Positions 1 through 6,510 of a stretch of DNA of 13,297 bases are shown in pieces. The notes below the pieces were generated by a model. That model did no database searches. It worked only from the letters and a program-made list of their open reading frames with translations, and was not told where the DNA came from. The position numbers and the translations under genes are program-made. The DNA lies in the NCBI GenBank assembly GCA_964607915.1, contig CAZSMU010000107.1, positions 1-13,297 on the forward strand, given 5' to 3'. The stretch comes from JADJPL01 sp964607915. Lineage in GTDB: Bacteria > Bacteroidota > Bacteroidia > Chitinophagales > Saprospiraceae. The stretch's first letter is position 1. Every line of letters begins with the position of its first letter.

Positions 1-199
1 TTTTTTGGCTTTTTAGGTACCGGCCGGGATTCTTTGGCCGAACGGATACGTATAATTCGAGTATCTGGCTACCCTCAAAGACGAAGGAGGAAATGAAAAG
101 ACCGTAATCCTGGCGTTCCAGCGCTTGAAGGACCGCCTCCTGGAAAGGCTCTTCTTTTTCTGCCGGTTGCGGCCGCAGGATTCAGCGCCGAAAGTCTGA
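1..199 (+). pseudogene. 3' end of an unidentified gene, reading frame disrupted
   Basis: I do not recognise this gene. Frame 2 is open from 56 to the TGA at 197-199 and uses the same C/G-ending codons as the neighbouring real genes. It encodes a charged, helix-like stretch (EYLATLKDEGGNEKTVILAF, then QRLKDRLLERL). The frame has no start codon and is closed upstream by TAA at 53-55, while frame 1 is open from base 1 across that point. A +1 shift near 50-58 would join the two frames into one longer C-terminus. The stop lies five bases before a strong bidirectional terminator, as expected for a genuine gene end. The frame break could be a degraded gene, a sequencing error or a misjudged frame. 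The assignment rests on codon usage and context only, with no homology recognised. Confidence 0.33.
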
Positions 200-203
200 C
201 CAC

Positions 204-241
204 AAAAAAGCCTTGCAAGTACTGACTTGCAAGGCTTTTTG
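204..241. terminator. Bidirectional Rho-independent terminator
   Basis: A perfect 16-bp stem (205-220 with 225-240; left arm AAAAAGCCTTGCAAGT) closes a four-base ACTG loop. The arms begin with A and end with T, so either strand gives a hairpin followed by a U run. On the plus strand it would stop the transcript ending at 199. On the minus strand it lies 8 bases past the 3' end of the tRNA and would define the primary tRNA transcript, together with any read-through from the permease operon. The outer bases (CCAC before, GTGG after) can extend the pairing. Confidence 0.85.
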
Positions 242-248
242 CTTTTTG

Positions 249-320
249 TGGTCCCACCAGGAATCGAACCTGGATCTTAGGTTCCGGAAACCTACATACT
301 ATCCGTTGTACTATAGGACC
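249..320 (-). tRNA. tRNA-Arg (anticodon CCG)
   Basis: The minus strand folds into a full cloverleaf of 72 nt. The 7-bp acceptor stem pairs GGTCCTA with TGGGACC, including one T-G pair, and is followed by discriminator A. There is a 4-bp D stem. The 5-bp anticodon stem TAGGT/ACCTA has loop TTCCGGA, giving anticodon CCG, which reads the CGG arginine codon. The 5-bp T stem CCAGG/CCTGG has loop TTCGATT. The 3' CCA is not encoded, as is usual in Bacteroidota, so it must be added by the CCA-adding enzyme. It sits 75 bases downstream of the permease stop in the same direction, but has its own consensus promoter. Confidence 0.96.
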
Positions 321-343
321 AACGTCGGTTGATTACCGGACTG

Positions 344-374
344 CAAAGGTAAGGGCTTTTTTTAACATAGCCAA
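344..374 (-). promoter_or_regulatory. Bacteroidota-type promoter of tRNA-Arg
   Basis: The minus strand carries TTG (374-372), a 20-base spacer and TACCTTTG (351-344). This matches the Bacteroidota sigma-A consensus TTG, about 19-23 bases, TAnnTTTG, with every fixed base present. Initiation about 7 bases after the -7 box would fall near 337 and leave a leader of about 17 nt before the tRNA. It lies in the gap after the permease gene, so the tRNA can be made independently of that operon. Confidence 0.75.
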
Positions 375-395
375 CCCTGCTGCCTTATTTTAGCA

Positions 396-1817
396 TTAGA
401 CTTGTGCGCTGCCGTTTTTGCGCGTCCACCAATAGTAGAACGGCGCTCCGGTCAGGATGAGCACGAGGCCAAAGAGCGACTCGCCGGGGCGGTTGTACAT
501 CGTGATGACGACCAGCGCAATACAGAACATGACGAACAGGGCGGGCAGCACTGGGTACAAGGGCACCCGGTAGGTGGAGGGAGCTCCGCCGTTGCGCCTG
601 CGCAGGATGAATACGCCAAAGGCGCACAGCCCGTAAAAGATAAAGGAAGCAAAAATGAGCATGTCGGTGAGCTGGTCGAAGCTGCCGGACAGGATGAGGA
701 CCGCTGCCCACACGCCTTGCATGAGCAGGGCATTGCCAGGGGTGTGGAAGCGCGGCTGTACTTCGCCTGCCGCCTTAAAAAATTCTTTGTTCTGCGCCAT
801 TTTGTAGTACAAACGGGCGGCCAGCAGGATAGTCGTGTTCGTGCAGCCAAAGGTGGACACGATGATCAGCGCTGCGATGAGCAGACGCCCTATCGGGCCG
901 ATGATGCGTTCTATCACTGCAATAGCGGCGACCTGGTTCTGCGATTCGTGTACGGCGATGAGATCGCCCGCAGGCAGCACATACATATACGTGAAGTTCA
1001 CGGAGAGGTAAATGGCGATGACGCCCAGCATGCCAAAAAGGATGGCCAACGGCAGGTTGCGGTTGGGATTTTTAATTTCGCCCCCGATAAAGCTTAGGGT
1101 AATCCAGCCCTCATACGCCCAGAACGCCGCCAGCATAGCGGAAAAAAACACTGCGACGAAGCCAAAGGTATCCCCTTCAAAGCGCGCATACCCGGCCGTA
1201 TTGGTGCTGATATTGGCCATGCCTCCGGACCCTGCGAACAAGCCCAGCAATACGATGGCGACCAGGCTTATGACCACTGTGCTCGTCGCGTAGCGGCTCA
1301 CGATGCTGCCATAGCGCAGGCCCCGATAGTTGATCAGGGTCAGGAAGGCGATCAGCAGGATGGCGATCAACTTGACGCCCAGGTTGGCAAAAGGAAAAAT
1401 CACGCCCCCGATGGAGAGCGACGACAGGGCTTCTCCCGTTTCAGGCACGGGCACCAGGGCGTGTACCGACTCGGCAAAGACATAGGCGATGGAAGAAATA
1501 GAGGCCGTCCGTATCACGGCGAAGTTGCCCCAGCCGAAGAAGAAAGCAACCGTCTTACCATAAATCTCCCGCAAAAAGACGTAGGCACCCCCCGAATCTG
1601 CGATTTGGCCGGATAGTTCTGCTACGGAAAGGGCGCCTGCCAGGGAGACGATGCCCGCGAGCACCCACGCGGCTAACACCCAGCCCGGCGATTGCAGCTC
1701 CGCCATCATGGGGGCTACTTTTTTGAACACGCCAGACCCGATGATCGAACTGATGGTGAGGATGATGGCCAGAGGCAGGCCTATGCTGCGCTCCAGGGAT
1801 TGTTGCTGCTCTTGCAT
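396..1817 (-). CDS. Amino acid permease, APC superfamily (LAT-like)
   Basis: This is a 473-residue inner-membrane transporter, the usual length for 12-helix APC amino acid permeases. Visible signatures are the glycine-rich unwound first helix SSIIGSGVF (23-31), the AELSG...GGAYVFLRE stretch (66-84), the loop NYRGLRYGS (163-171), and the helix 6/loop signature FWAYEGWITLSFIGGEIKNP (232-251) followed by NRNLP. These point to the LAT (L-type amino acid transporter) branch, which exchanges or symports neutral amino acids. The actual substrate cannot be read from the sequence. The ATG at 1817 follows the stop of the deaminase gene by 11 bases, so the two are probably co-transcribed. No Shine-Dalgarno sequence is evident. 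The pairing with a deaminase suggests nitrogen or nucleoside salvage, but that is inference. Confidence 0.92.
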   Translation of the reverse strand: MQEQQQSLERSIGLPLAIILTISSIIGSGVFKKVAPMMAELQSPGWVLAAWVLAGIVSLAGALSVAELSGQIADSGGAYVFLREIYGKTVAFFFGWGNFAVIRTASISSIAYVFAESVHALVPVPETGEALSSLSIGGVIFPFANLGVKLIAILLIAFLTLINYRGLRYGSIVSRYATSTVVISLVAIVLLGLFAGSGGMANISTNTAGYARFEGDTFGFVAVFFSAMLAAFWAYEGWITLSFIGGEIKNPNRNLPLAILFGMLGVIAIYLSVNFTYMYVLPAGDLIAVHESQNQVAAIAVIERIIGPIGRLLIAALIIVSTFGCTNTTILLAARLYYKMAQNKEFFKAAGEVQPRFHTPGNALLMQGVWAAVLILSGSFDQLTDMLIFASFIFYGLCAFGVFILRRRNGGAPSTYRVPLYPVLPALFVMFCIALVVITMYNRPGESLFGLVLILTGAPFYYWWTRKNGSAQV

Positions 1818-1828
1818 AAAGGGCGACT

Positions 1829-2893
1829 TTAGGTGAAAAACACAATTATATTAAAGAAAGGCCACTTGGCAAAGAAATGGGAAATAAAAAGGCTGAGTGC
1901 CAAAGGGTATCCTGCCTCCAGGATGGTCCGGAGACGGTCTTTGAGCGCGTCGGGGATGAACGCGGCTTGCAGGGCATTGAGGTTGCAGCGCAGGAAGTGC
2001 GTCTCCGACCAGCCAAAGGTATGGTGCAGGTGCGCATACTCTTCCGTCAGCGACACGGAGGAGATGGTGCGCCCATCGGTATTGATGCCCAGTGAAATAC
2101 CGGCCTCATAGAGGGCATGCACGCTGTGTTTGGAAAGGGAAGGGAAAACGCGGGTGCGGATATTGCTGGTAGGGCATACCTCGAGATGGATATGGTGCGA
2201 CTTCAGCACAGACAGCAGGTCGGGGTCGCCGATGCTGCGCACTCCGTGTCCAATGCGCTGCGGGCGGAGCTTTTTCAGGGTTTCCCGAACGCTTTCCGGG
2301 CCACAGACCTCCCCGGCGTGGGCGGTGCAGGGGAGTCCGTGGGCCTGTGCATAGGCGAAGGCCCGTATATGGGGTTCGAGAGGCCAGGCGGCCTCGTCGG
2401 CGGCCAGGTCGAAACCGGCCACCAGGTCTTTTTGGAAGGCGCAGGCCAGTTCTGCGACCAGCAGGCTCTGGGCCTCGCTGTAGTGGCGCAGCGTGCACAA
2501 GATCAGGCGGGCCTCCACCCCCGTTTCTGCCATGCCTTCGCGCAGGGCTGCTTCCACATGCGCCACGACCTCTTCCGGAGAAAGCCCTCCCCGTAGGTGT
2601 TCCAGGGGCGCAAACCGGATTTCGGCATAGAGGACATGGTCTGCCTGAAATTGCCGCAACACATCCAGGGTGGCGATGCGCAGTTGCGCCCCGGTCTGCA
2701 TGAGCCGAATTTCTTCCAGGGCACAGTTCAGGTAATCGGGCAGTCCGGTGGCTTCCTGTGGGGCGACGAAGCGCCGCTGGTAATCGCTGTGGGAAATCCC
2801 CGCATCCAGCAAGTGGACGGCATCAAAGCTCATCGAGCAGTCGAGATGTACATGCAGCTCGATTTTCGGGAGCTTTTGGAAACGTATGGACAT
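1829..2893 (-). CDS. Adenosine deaminase family protein
   Basis: This is a 354-residue cytosolic metallo-hydrolase of the adenosine/AMP deaminase family (TIM-barrel amidohydrolase). The typical reaction is adenosine plus water to inosine plus ammonia. The catalytic set is complete: zinc ligands H14 and H16 (HVHLD), H192 (HAGE) and D273 (NTD), proton shuttle E195 and H216 of GHG (215-217). CPTSN (240-244) is also present. Two positions differ from classical adenosine deaminase: HLDGx is HLDCS (Cys19), and NTDDP is NTDGR (Gly274), so the substrate may be another 6-aminopurine nucleoside or aminofutalosine. The last 24 residues (331-354) are unusually hydrophobic and come from AT-rich DNA. The gene is first in a likely operon with the permease and divergent from the dehydrogenase. 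Confidence 0.88.
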   Translation of the reverse strand: MSIRFQKLPKIELHVHLDCSMSFDAVHLLDAGISHSDYQRRFVAPQEATGLPDYLNCALEEIRLMQTGAQLRIATLDVLRQFQADHVLYAEIRFAPLEHLRGGLSPEEVVAHVEAALREGMAETGVEARLILCTLRHYSEAQSLLVAELACAFQKDLVAGFDLAADEAAWPLEPHIRAFAYAQAHGLPCTAHAGEVCGPESVRETLKKLRPQRIGHGVRSIGDPDLLSVLKSHHIHLEVCPTSNIRTRVFPSLSKHSVHALYEAGISLGINTDGRTISSVSLTEEYAHLHHTFGWSETHFLRCNLNALQAAFIPDALKDRLRTILEAGYPLALSLFISHFFAKWPFFNIIVFFT

Positions 2894-3003
2894 AGCAGCT
2901 AGATATAGTCTGACGTTGGGATAATTACCGGGCCCGTTCTATCCGCAGGGTGCTTGCCCCGGAACACGGGGCGGCAAGTGCGATTTGAAACGAGGGGAAA
3001 AGT

Positions 3004-3011
3004 CAAAAATA
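3004..3011 (-). promoter_or_regulatory. Candidate -7 box for the deaminase-permease operon
   Basis: The minus strand reads TATTTTTG, a full match to TAnnTTTG, 111 bases upstream of the deaminase ATG. No TTG stands 19-23 bases further upstream, so only half of the promoter is supported. The divergent gap 2894-3163 holds nothing else I can name apart from the dehydrogenase promoter candidate. Confidence 0.35.
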
Positions 3012-3114
3012 CGGCTTTTTCCCCGGATAAAAGTTCATTTTTGGAGGTGTGGATGCTGAATAAACCGTAAAATACGCTCTGGCGCACATTAATTTTTCCC
3101 GGTGACGAGACTTT

Positions 3115-3123
3115 TATATCTTG
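3115..3123 (+). promoter_or_regulatory. Candidate promoter of the dehydrogenase gene
   Basis: TATATCTTG lies 40 bases before the ATG at 3164 and is one base away from a TAnnTTTG fit. A T-rich AATTTTT block precedes it by 17 bases instead of a TTG. The same nine bases in the same arrangement precede the propeller sensor gene at 11688-11696, which gives the weak match some support. Confidence 0.35.
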
Positions 3124-3163
3124 GCCTACAGTTAAAACACCACTACAAAAAACCTGAAACCTT

Positions 3164-3979
3164 ATGAAGCAGTGTGCACTACTCACCGGCGCCTCGGGCG
3201 GTATCGGACTGGAGTTGGCGCGGGTCATGGCCAAAAACAACCTGGACCTCATTTTAGTGGACATCCGTCCGCAGGAGTTGGAAAATGCGCGGATTGAGCT
3301 ACAGCAACTGGCGCCCGACTGTCAAATCACCTGTATTGTAGAGGATCTCGCCCAGCCGGAGGCAGCAGAAAGGGTGTTGGGCTGTGCGGAAATCAAAGGC
3401 CAGTCTATTGACGTATTGGTCAACAATGCGGGATTCGGCATTTTTGGTTTTTTTGCTGAAACCGACTGGGAGCGCGAGAACCGCATGATTCATCTGCATG
3501 TGCTCACGCTGACCAGGCTCACCAAGCTGCTCATGCCGCTGATGATCGAGCGGGGAAGGGGGAGAATTCTGAACATAGCCTCCATGGCTGGCTTCCAGCC
3601 CAGTCCGCTGATGTCTATTTACTACGCGACCAAAGCGTATGTTCTCTCTTTTACCCAGTCCATAGCAAACGAGTTGAAAGGTACGGGCGTGTCGGCGACG
3701 GTGCTCTGCCCGGGGATGGTGCCTACGGGCTTCCAGAAAACCGTTGGTGCCGGCCGTACGAAGTTCTCCGCCAAATCGTCGTGGATGGTGACGCCGGTGG
3801 AGTACGTAGCGCAATTCGGGTACGATGCGATGATGCGGGGCAAATCCGTGGCGATACCGGGGGCATTCAACGTACTGGTCGCCTTTCTGGTGCGTTTCGT
3901 GCCGAGGGATATGGTGACGCGGTTTTTGCGCCGTGCCCAGGAGAAGAACAGGGCCGGGCAGAGCGCCGGTAAAAAGTAG
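3164..3979 (+). CDS. Short-chain dehydrogenase/reductase (SDR)
   Basis: This 271-residue NAD(P)-dependent oxidoreductase is a classical SDR with a short C-terminal extension. The Rossmann signature is TGASGGIG (8-15). NNAG is at 87-90, catalytic Ser140 follows in NIAS, the YxxxK pair is Tyr153/Lys157, and PG (183-184) closes the cofactor site. Asp33 at the end of strand 2 favours NAD over NADP, although the nearby Arg35 leaves this open. It resembles the DltE/YqjQ-like branch of uncharacterised SDRs, so the substrate is unknown. The C-terminus has a hydrophobic segment (about 228-250) and then a basic tail, which may associate with the membrane. It stands alone, divergent from the deaminase and convergent with the response regulator (39-base gap). 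ATG start, no Shine-Dalgarno sequence. Confidence 0.93.
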   Translation: MKQCALLTGASGGIGLELARVMAKNNLDLILVDIRPQELENARIELQQLAPDCQITCIVEDLAQPEAAERVLGCAEIKGQSIDVLVNNAGFGIFGFFAETDWERENRMIHLHVLTLTRLTKLLMPLMIERGRGRILNIASMAGFQPSPLMSIYYATKAYVLSFTQSIANELKGTGVSATVLCPGMVPTGFQKTVGAGRTKFSAKSSWMVTPVEYVAQFGYDAMMRGKSVAIPGAFNVLVAFLVRFVPRDMVTRFLRRAQEKNRAGQSAGKK

Positions 3980-4018
3980 GAACCCGTGTTGCGGGGCATC
4001 CGGGCAGGTGTGAACTGC

Positions 4019-4759
4019 TCAAACGATTCCGAGGGCTTTGGATACCTCGCTCTTGTAGCTTCGTCCGATAGGGAGTTCCTGGTTGTTGATTTCTACGTGG
4101 TTGGGGGAGAAAGCCCTGATTTTTTTGATGGCGATTAAAAAAGAGCGGTGGATGCGCAAGAACTCGCCCTCGGGCAGTTTTTGTTCCAGGTAGCTGATTT
4201 TTTGTTTGGTGACGATGCGGCGGGTAGGGAGGTAAATGATGACATAATCTTTCAGGCTCTCGATATACTGGATCTCTTCGAGGGGCACTTTGATCATTTT
4301 CTTGTCGGCCCGCACGATGATGTTTTCCTGGCTCTGCAGCTGGAGGTTTTCATCGGGCATGGGGATGGGGGCCGGGGTTGGGCCGGCGGGTCCTGCTTTT
4401 TGCTGGAAGAGTCCGAACGCTTTGTTGACGGCTTTGAGGAAGCGGCTGAAGGGGATGGGTTTCAGGAGGTAGTCCACCACGTCGAGTTCAAAGGCTTCGA
4501 TGGCGTAATCGCGGTATGCCGTGGTGAAGATGACCTTGGGGGGATTGTGCAGTGTTTTCAGGAATTCGATGCCATCGAGGCGGGGCATCTGAATGTCGAG
4601 GAAAATCAGGTCTATAGGCTGGGAGAGCAGCAGGTCAAAGGCCTGGAGCGCGTTTTCGCAGCGGCTCACCAGTTCCAGCCCTTCGACCCGTTGGATATAT
4701 GATTCCAGCACGTCGAGGGCCAGGGGCTCATCATCTACCAGCAGGCATTTTATTTTCAT
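4019..4759 (-). CDS. LytTR-family response regulator
   Basis: This 246-residue DNA-binding response regulator pairs with the kinase encoded just upstream. The receiver domain (about 3-118) has the acidic pair D9/D10, phospho-acceptor D55 (LIFLD), switch residues T79/T80 and conserved K100. A proline-rich linker (about 122-137) follows. The LytTR DNA-binding domain (about 146-246) shows the typical KVPLEEIQYIES and LRIHRSFLIAI stretches, with a GRSYK end motif. Phosphorylation at D55 should change binding to direct-repeat operators of target promoters. The ATG lies 9 bases after the kinase stop, so the two are translated from one mRNA. No terminator is evident in the 39-base gap to the convergent dehydrogenase. 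The regulated genes cannot be deduced here. Confidence 0.95.
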   Translation of the reverse strand: MKIKCLLVDDEPLALDVLESYIQRVEGLELVSRCENALQAFDLLLSQPIDLIFLDIQMPRLDGIEFLKTLHNPPKVIFTTAYRDYAIEAFELDVVDYLLKPIPFSRFLKAVNKAFGLFQQKAGPAGPTPAPIPMPDENLQLQSQENIIVRADKKMIKVPLEEIQYIESLKDYVIIYLPTRRIVTKQKISYLEQKLPEGEFLRIHRSFLIAIKKIRAFSPNHVEINNQELPIGRSYKSEVSKALGIV

Positions 4760-4768
4760 GGTCGGGGA

Positions 4769-5908
4769 TTATGCCGATGGAGCTATTTGGAAGGTACCGC
4801 CTGCTGTTTGGCCTTGCCCGGCCTGTTCCGTTTCGTTGGGCAGGGGGATGCGCAAGACGATCATAAACGTATCTTCTTCATTAAAAACCTGCAAGTCGTA
4901 GGCAGTTCCGTACAGTAAGTCCAGGCGGCGGCGCACATTGCGCAGGCCGATGCCTTTGGTGTAGTCCGATTCTGCGGTGAACGCACTGGACTGGAGTTCG
5001 GTTTTGCTGTTTTCGACCCGGAGCGTGAGGGTGTCGGCGCGTATGCCAATGTCAATGTTGATGAACGTTTCTTCCGTTTCCCGGCTCACGCCGTGCTTGA
5101 AGGCATTTTCGATAAAGGGGAGCATGAGCAGGGGCGGGATATGGTGCGAGGTGCGCAGGTCTCCGCTTTGGGTGAAGGTCACGTCCAGGCGGTCGCCGTA
5201 GCGCAGTTTTTCCAGTTCGATCATGTTTTGGATTTGCTGCATTTCTTTGCGCAGGGAAATCAGGGGAACATTACATTCGTAGAGCATGTAGTCCAGCAGG
5301 TTGGAAAGGCGGAGCACCACTTCAGACGACTGCTTTGAGTTTTGCAGGGTCAGGGCATACAGGGTATTGAGCGTGTTGAACAAAAAGTGCGGGTGGATTT
5401 GCGCTTTCAGGAACTTGAGTTCGGCGTCGAGTTTTTCGCGGCCCATTTCGCGGGCTAGTTTCTCGTTTTCATAGTTTCGTTTGACCAACTTGATGGCTGC
5501 TGCGGCGAGTACGATGGTGTACATGTTGGTCATTTGCTGTATGGCTTTACCCAGGTGGTCGAGCGGATACTTATCATAGGGATAGTCGGGGATGTAGTGC
5601 GGCACCCAAAGGAGGTGTACGATGATTCGGTCTATATAGCCAAACAACACCGCAGAGCTGACGAACAAAAGGATGAACGTCGTATATTCTTTTTTATCCA
5701 GAAAACGCGGGATTAGAAAATAGAGGGTGAAATACGTAGCGGCTATGGTCGCCGGCAGCGTGGTCAGGTTTTGCGTGAACCCTTTGACATAGTCGTCGCG
5801 GATATTGCCATATAACAAGGAAAAAAAAACGACGTAGGCCACCCAAAAAAGCAGATGGGTGCCGATGCGGTTGCGCGGTGCGGTCAGTTTGCTGAGAAGT
5901 TGTTCCAT
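4769..5908 (-). CDS. LytS/YehU-type sensor histidine kinase
   Basis: This is a membrane sensor kinase for the LytTR regulator that follows it. Numbering from the ATG at 5908 gives 379 residues. Four hydrophobic segments (about 17-33, 48-67, 75-100, 129-143) form the sensor, with no separate input domain visible. A short coiled linker leads into the His_kinase domain: QIHPHFLFN has phospho-acceptor H174, the N box is PFIENAFKHG (N268), and the G box is KGIGLRNVRRRL (about 318-329). This is the four-helix kinase type common in Bacteroidota. A GTG at 5959 would add 17 residues, but I prefer the ATG because translation then begins just before the first membrane helix and the extra segment is low in complexity. 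A run of nine T (minus strand, 5829-5821) inside helix 1 is a possible slippage site. Confidence 0.93.
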   Translation of the reverse strand: MEQLLSKLTAPRNRIGTHLLFWVAYVVFFSLLYGNIRDDYVKGFTQNLTTLPATIAATYFTLYFLIPRFLDKKEYTTFILLFVSSAVLFGYIDRIIVHLLWVPHYIPDYPYDKYPLDHLGKAIQQMTNMYTIVLAAAAIKLVKRNYENEKLAREMGREKLDAELKFLKAQIHPHFLFNTLNTLYALTLQNSKQSSEVVLRLSNLLDYMLYECNVPLISLRKEMQQIQNMIELEKLRYGDRLDVTFTQSGDLRTSHHIPPLLMLPFIENAFKHGVSRETEETFINIDIGIRADTLTLRVENSKTELQSSAFTAESDYTKGIGLRNVRRRLDLLYGTAYDLQVFNEEDTFMIVLRIPLPNETEQAGQGQTAGGTFQIAPSA

Positions 5909-6050
5909 AAGCGCGACATCAGATAATTTGGCAGTGGCAGATTTTCCAAAAAAAAACACTTTTCAAAAAGAACCCTGGCATAGGAGCCAGTGCCATTTCC
6001 TATCCCGCGAACGACCGGGCCCTGTAAAATCTGCCGAAGCCGGTTTCTCA

Positions 6051-6058
6051 CAAAGCTA
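6051..6058 (-). promoter_or_regulatory. Candidate -7 box for the kinase-regulator operon
   Basis: The minus strand reads TAGCTTTG, an exact TAnnTTTG match 142 bases upstream of the kinase ATG. No TTG is found at the expected upstream distance, so the call is tentative. Confidence 0.35.
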
Positions 6059-6220
6059 TGAAATCATTTTGAATCGCTCATCGGTAACGATAAACAACCG
6101 GATATTTTCGGTTTTTGGAAGGTTTGTGCCCCCGATTGGCATTAGAAGGCTGTTTGCCGCTTTTGGACAAACCAACGGGGCAGATGGGCGATATTCCGGT
6201 ATTTCCAACTCCGTATGATT

Positions 6221-6228
6221 TACTTTTG
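6221..6228 (+). promoter_or_regulatory. Orphan plus-strand -7 box
   Basis: TACTTTTG matches TAnnTTTG exactly and is followed about 53 bases later by a terminator-like hairpin. A transcript starting near 6235 and ending near 6316 would be about 80 nt. The -33 TTG is missing, so this alone does not establish a promoter. Confidence 0.25.
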
Positions 6229-6280
6229 AACATGTTAAAGTTGTTGTCAGGATTTCTTTAATAAACGGCATTGTGAAGCC

Positions 6281-6316
6281 CCCCGGCCGGTCGTTCCGGT
6301 CGGGGACTTTTTTCCT
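6281..6316 (+). terminator. Rho-independent terminator-like hairpin
   Basis: A 10-bp stem (6281-6290 with 6296-6305; left arm CCCCGGCCGG, one G-U pair) with loop TCGTT is followed by AC and six T. The opposite strand has no T run after the stem, so it works for plus-strand transcripts only. No plus-strand gene lies upstream, since the kinase runs the other way. It therefore either ends an unannotated small RNA or insulates the giant gene. Confidence 0.6.
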
Positions 6317-6360
6317 ACTCACCCCCCCGCGATAAGTCTATTTTTTCATACTCAACCTGT

Positions 6361-6448
6361 TTCCAGGGGCTCTGCAAAGGGCCTCTTTTTTGTCGGGGCA
6401 GGTTGTGCCATGCGCCGTGGAGCGGTGCCGCGGCACCCTACCCTGGAA
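6361..6448. repeat. Inverted repeat enclosing a perfect palindrome
   Basis: TTCCAGGG at 6361-6368 is the exact reverse complement of CCCTGGAA at 6441-6448. Between them, 6424-6437 is the perfect 14-bp palindrome GGTGCCGCGGCACC. The block lies 33 bases upstream of the -33 element of the giant gene promoter, a reasonable place for a regulator binding site. It could also form an extended RNA structure if transcribed. The function is unknown. Confidence 0.5.
6365..6391 (+). terminator. Second plus-strand terminator-like hairpin
   Basis: AGGGGCTC (6365-6372) pairs with GGGCCTCT (6379-6386) through eight pairs, two of them G-U, around loop TGCAAA. The right arm runs straight into TTTTTT. It lies about 50 bases after the first hairpin with no gene between. 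Its left arm shares bases with the outer inverted repeat, so the two structures are alternatives if transcribed. Confidence 0.5.
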
Positions 6449-6480
6449 TGTTAAAACAGGGTATTTACCGGGCTTCATAG

Positions 6481-6510
6481 TTGTACGTTTCGAATAAGTC
6501 GCTATATTTG
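6481..6510 (+). promoter_or_regulatory. Promoter of the giant surface protein gene
   Basis: TTG (6481-6483), exactly 19 bases, then TATATTTG (6503-6510): all fixed positions of the Bacteroidota housekeeping consensus are present. Initiation near 6517 gives a leader of about 60 nt to the ATG at 6578. There is no Shine-Dalgarno sequence. Confidence 0.8.

Noticed and set aside
84..107. GGAGG a few bases before ATG (94), resembling a ribosome binding site
   Set aside because: The ATG opens only four codons before TAA at 105-107, it sits inside a better coding frame, and the other genes here do not use Shine-Dalgarno sites.
5909..5959. GTG start for the kinase at 5959, giving 396 residues
   Set aside because: The added 17 residues come from a T-rich low-complexity stretch, and the ATG at 5908 places the start just before the first membrane helix. 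The GTG remains possible.
6056..6322. An 88-codon minus-strand frame in the long intergenic gap
   Set aside because: Its composition is not gene-like, it starts inside the hairpin region, and no motif, membrane segment or signal is visible. A tiny unknown gene cannot be fully excluded.
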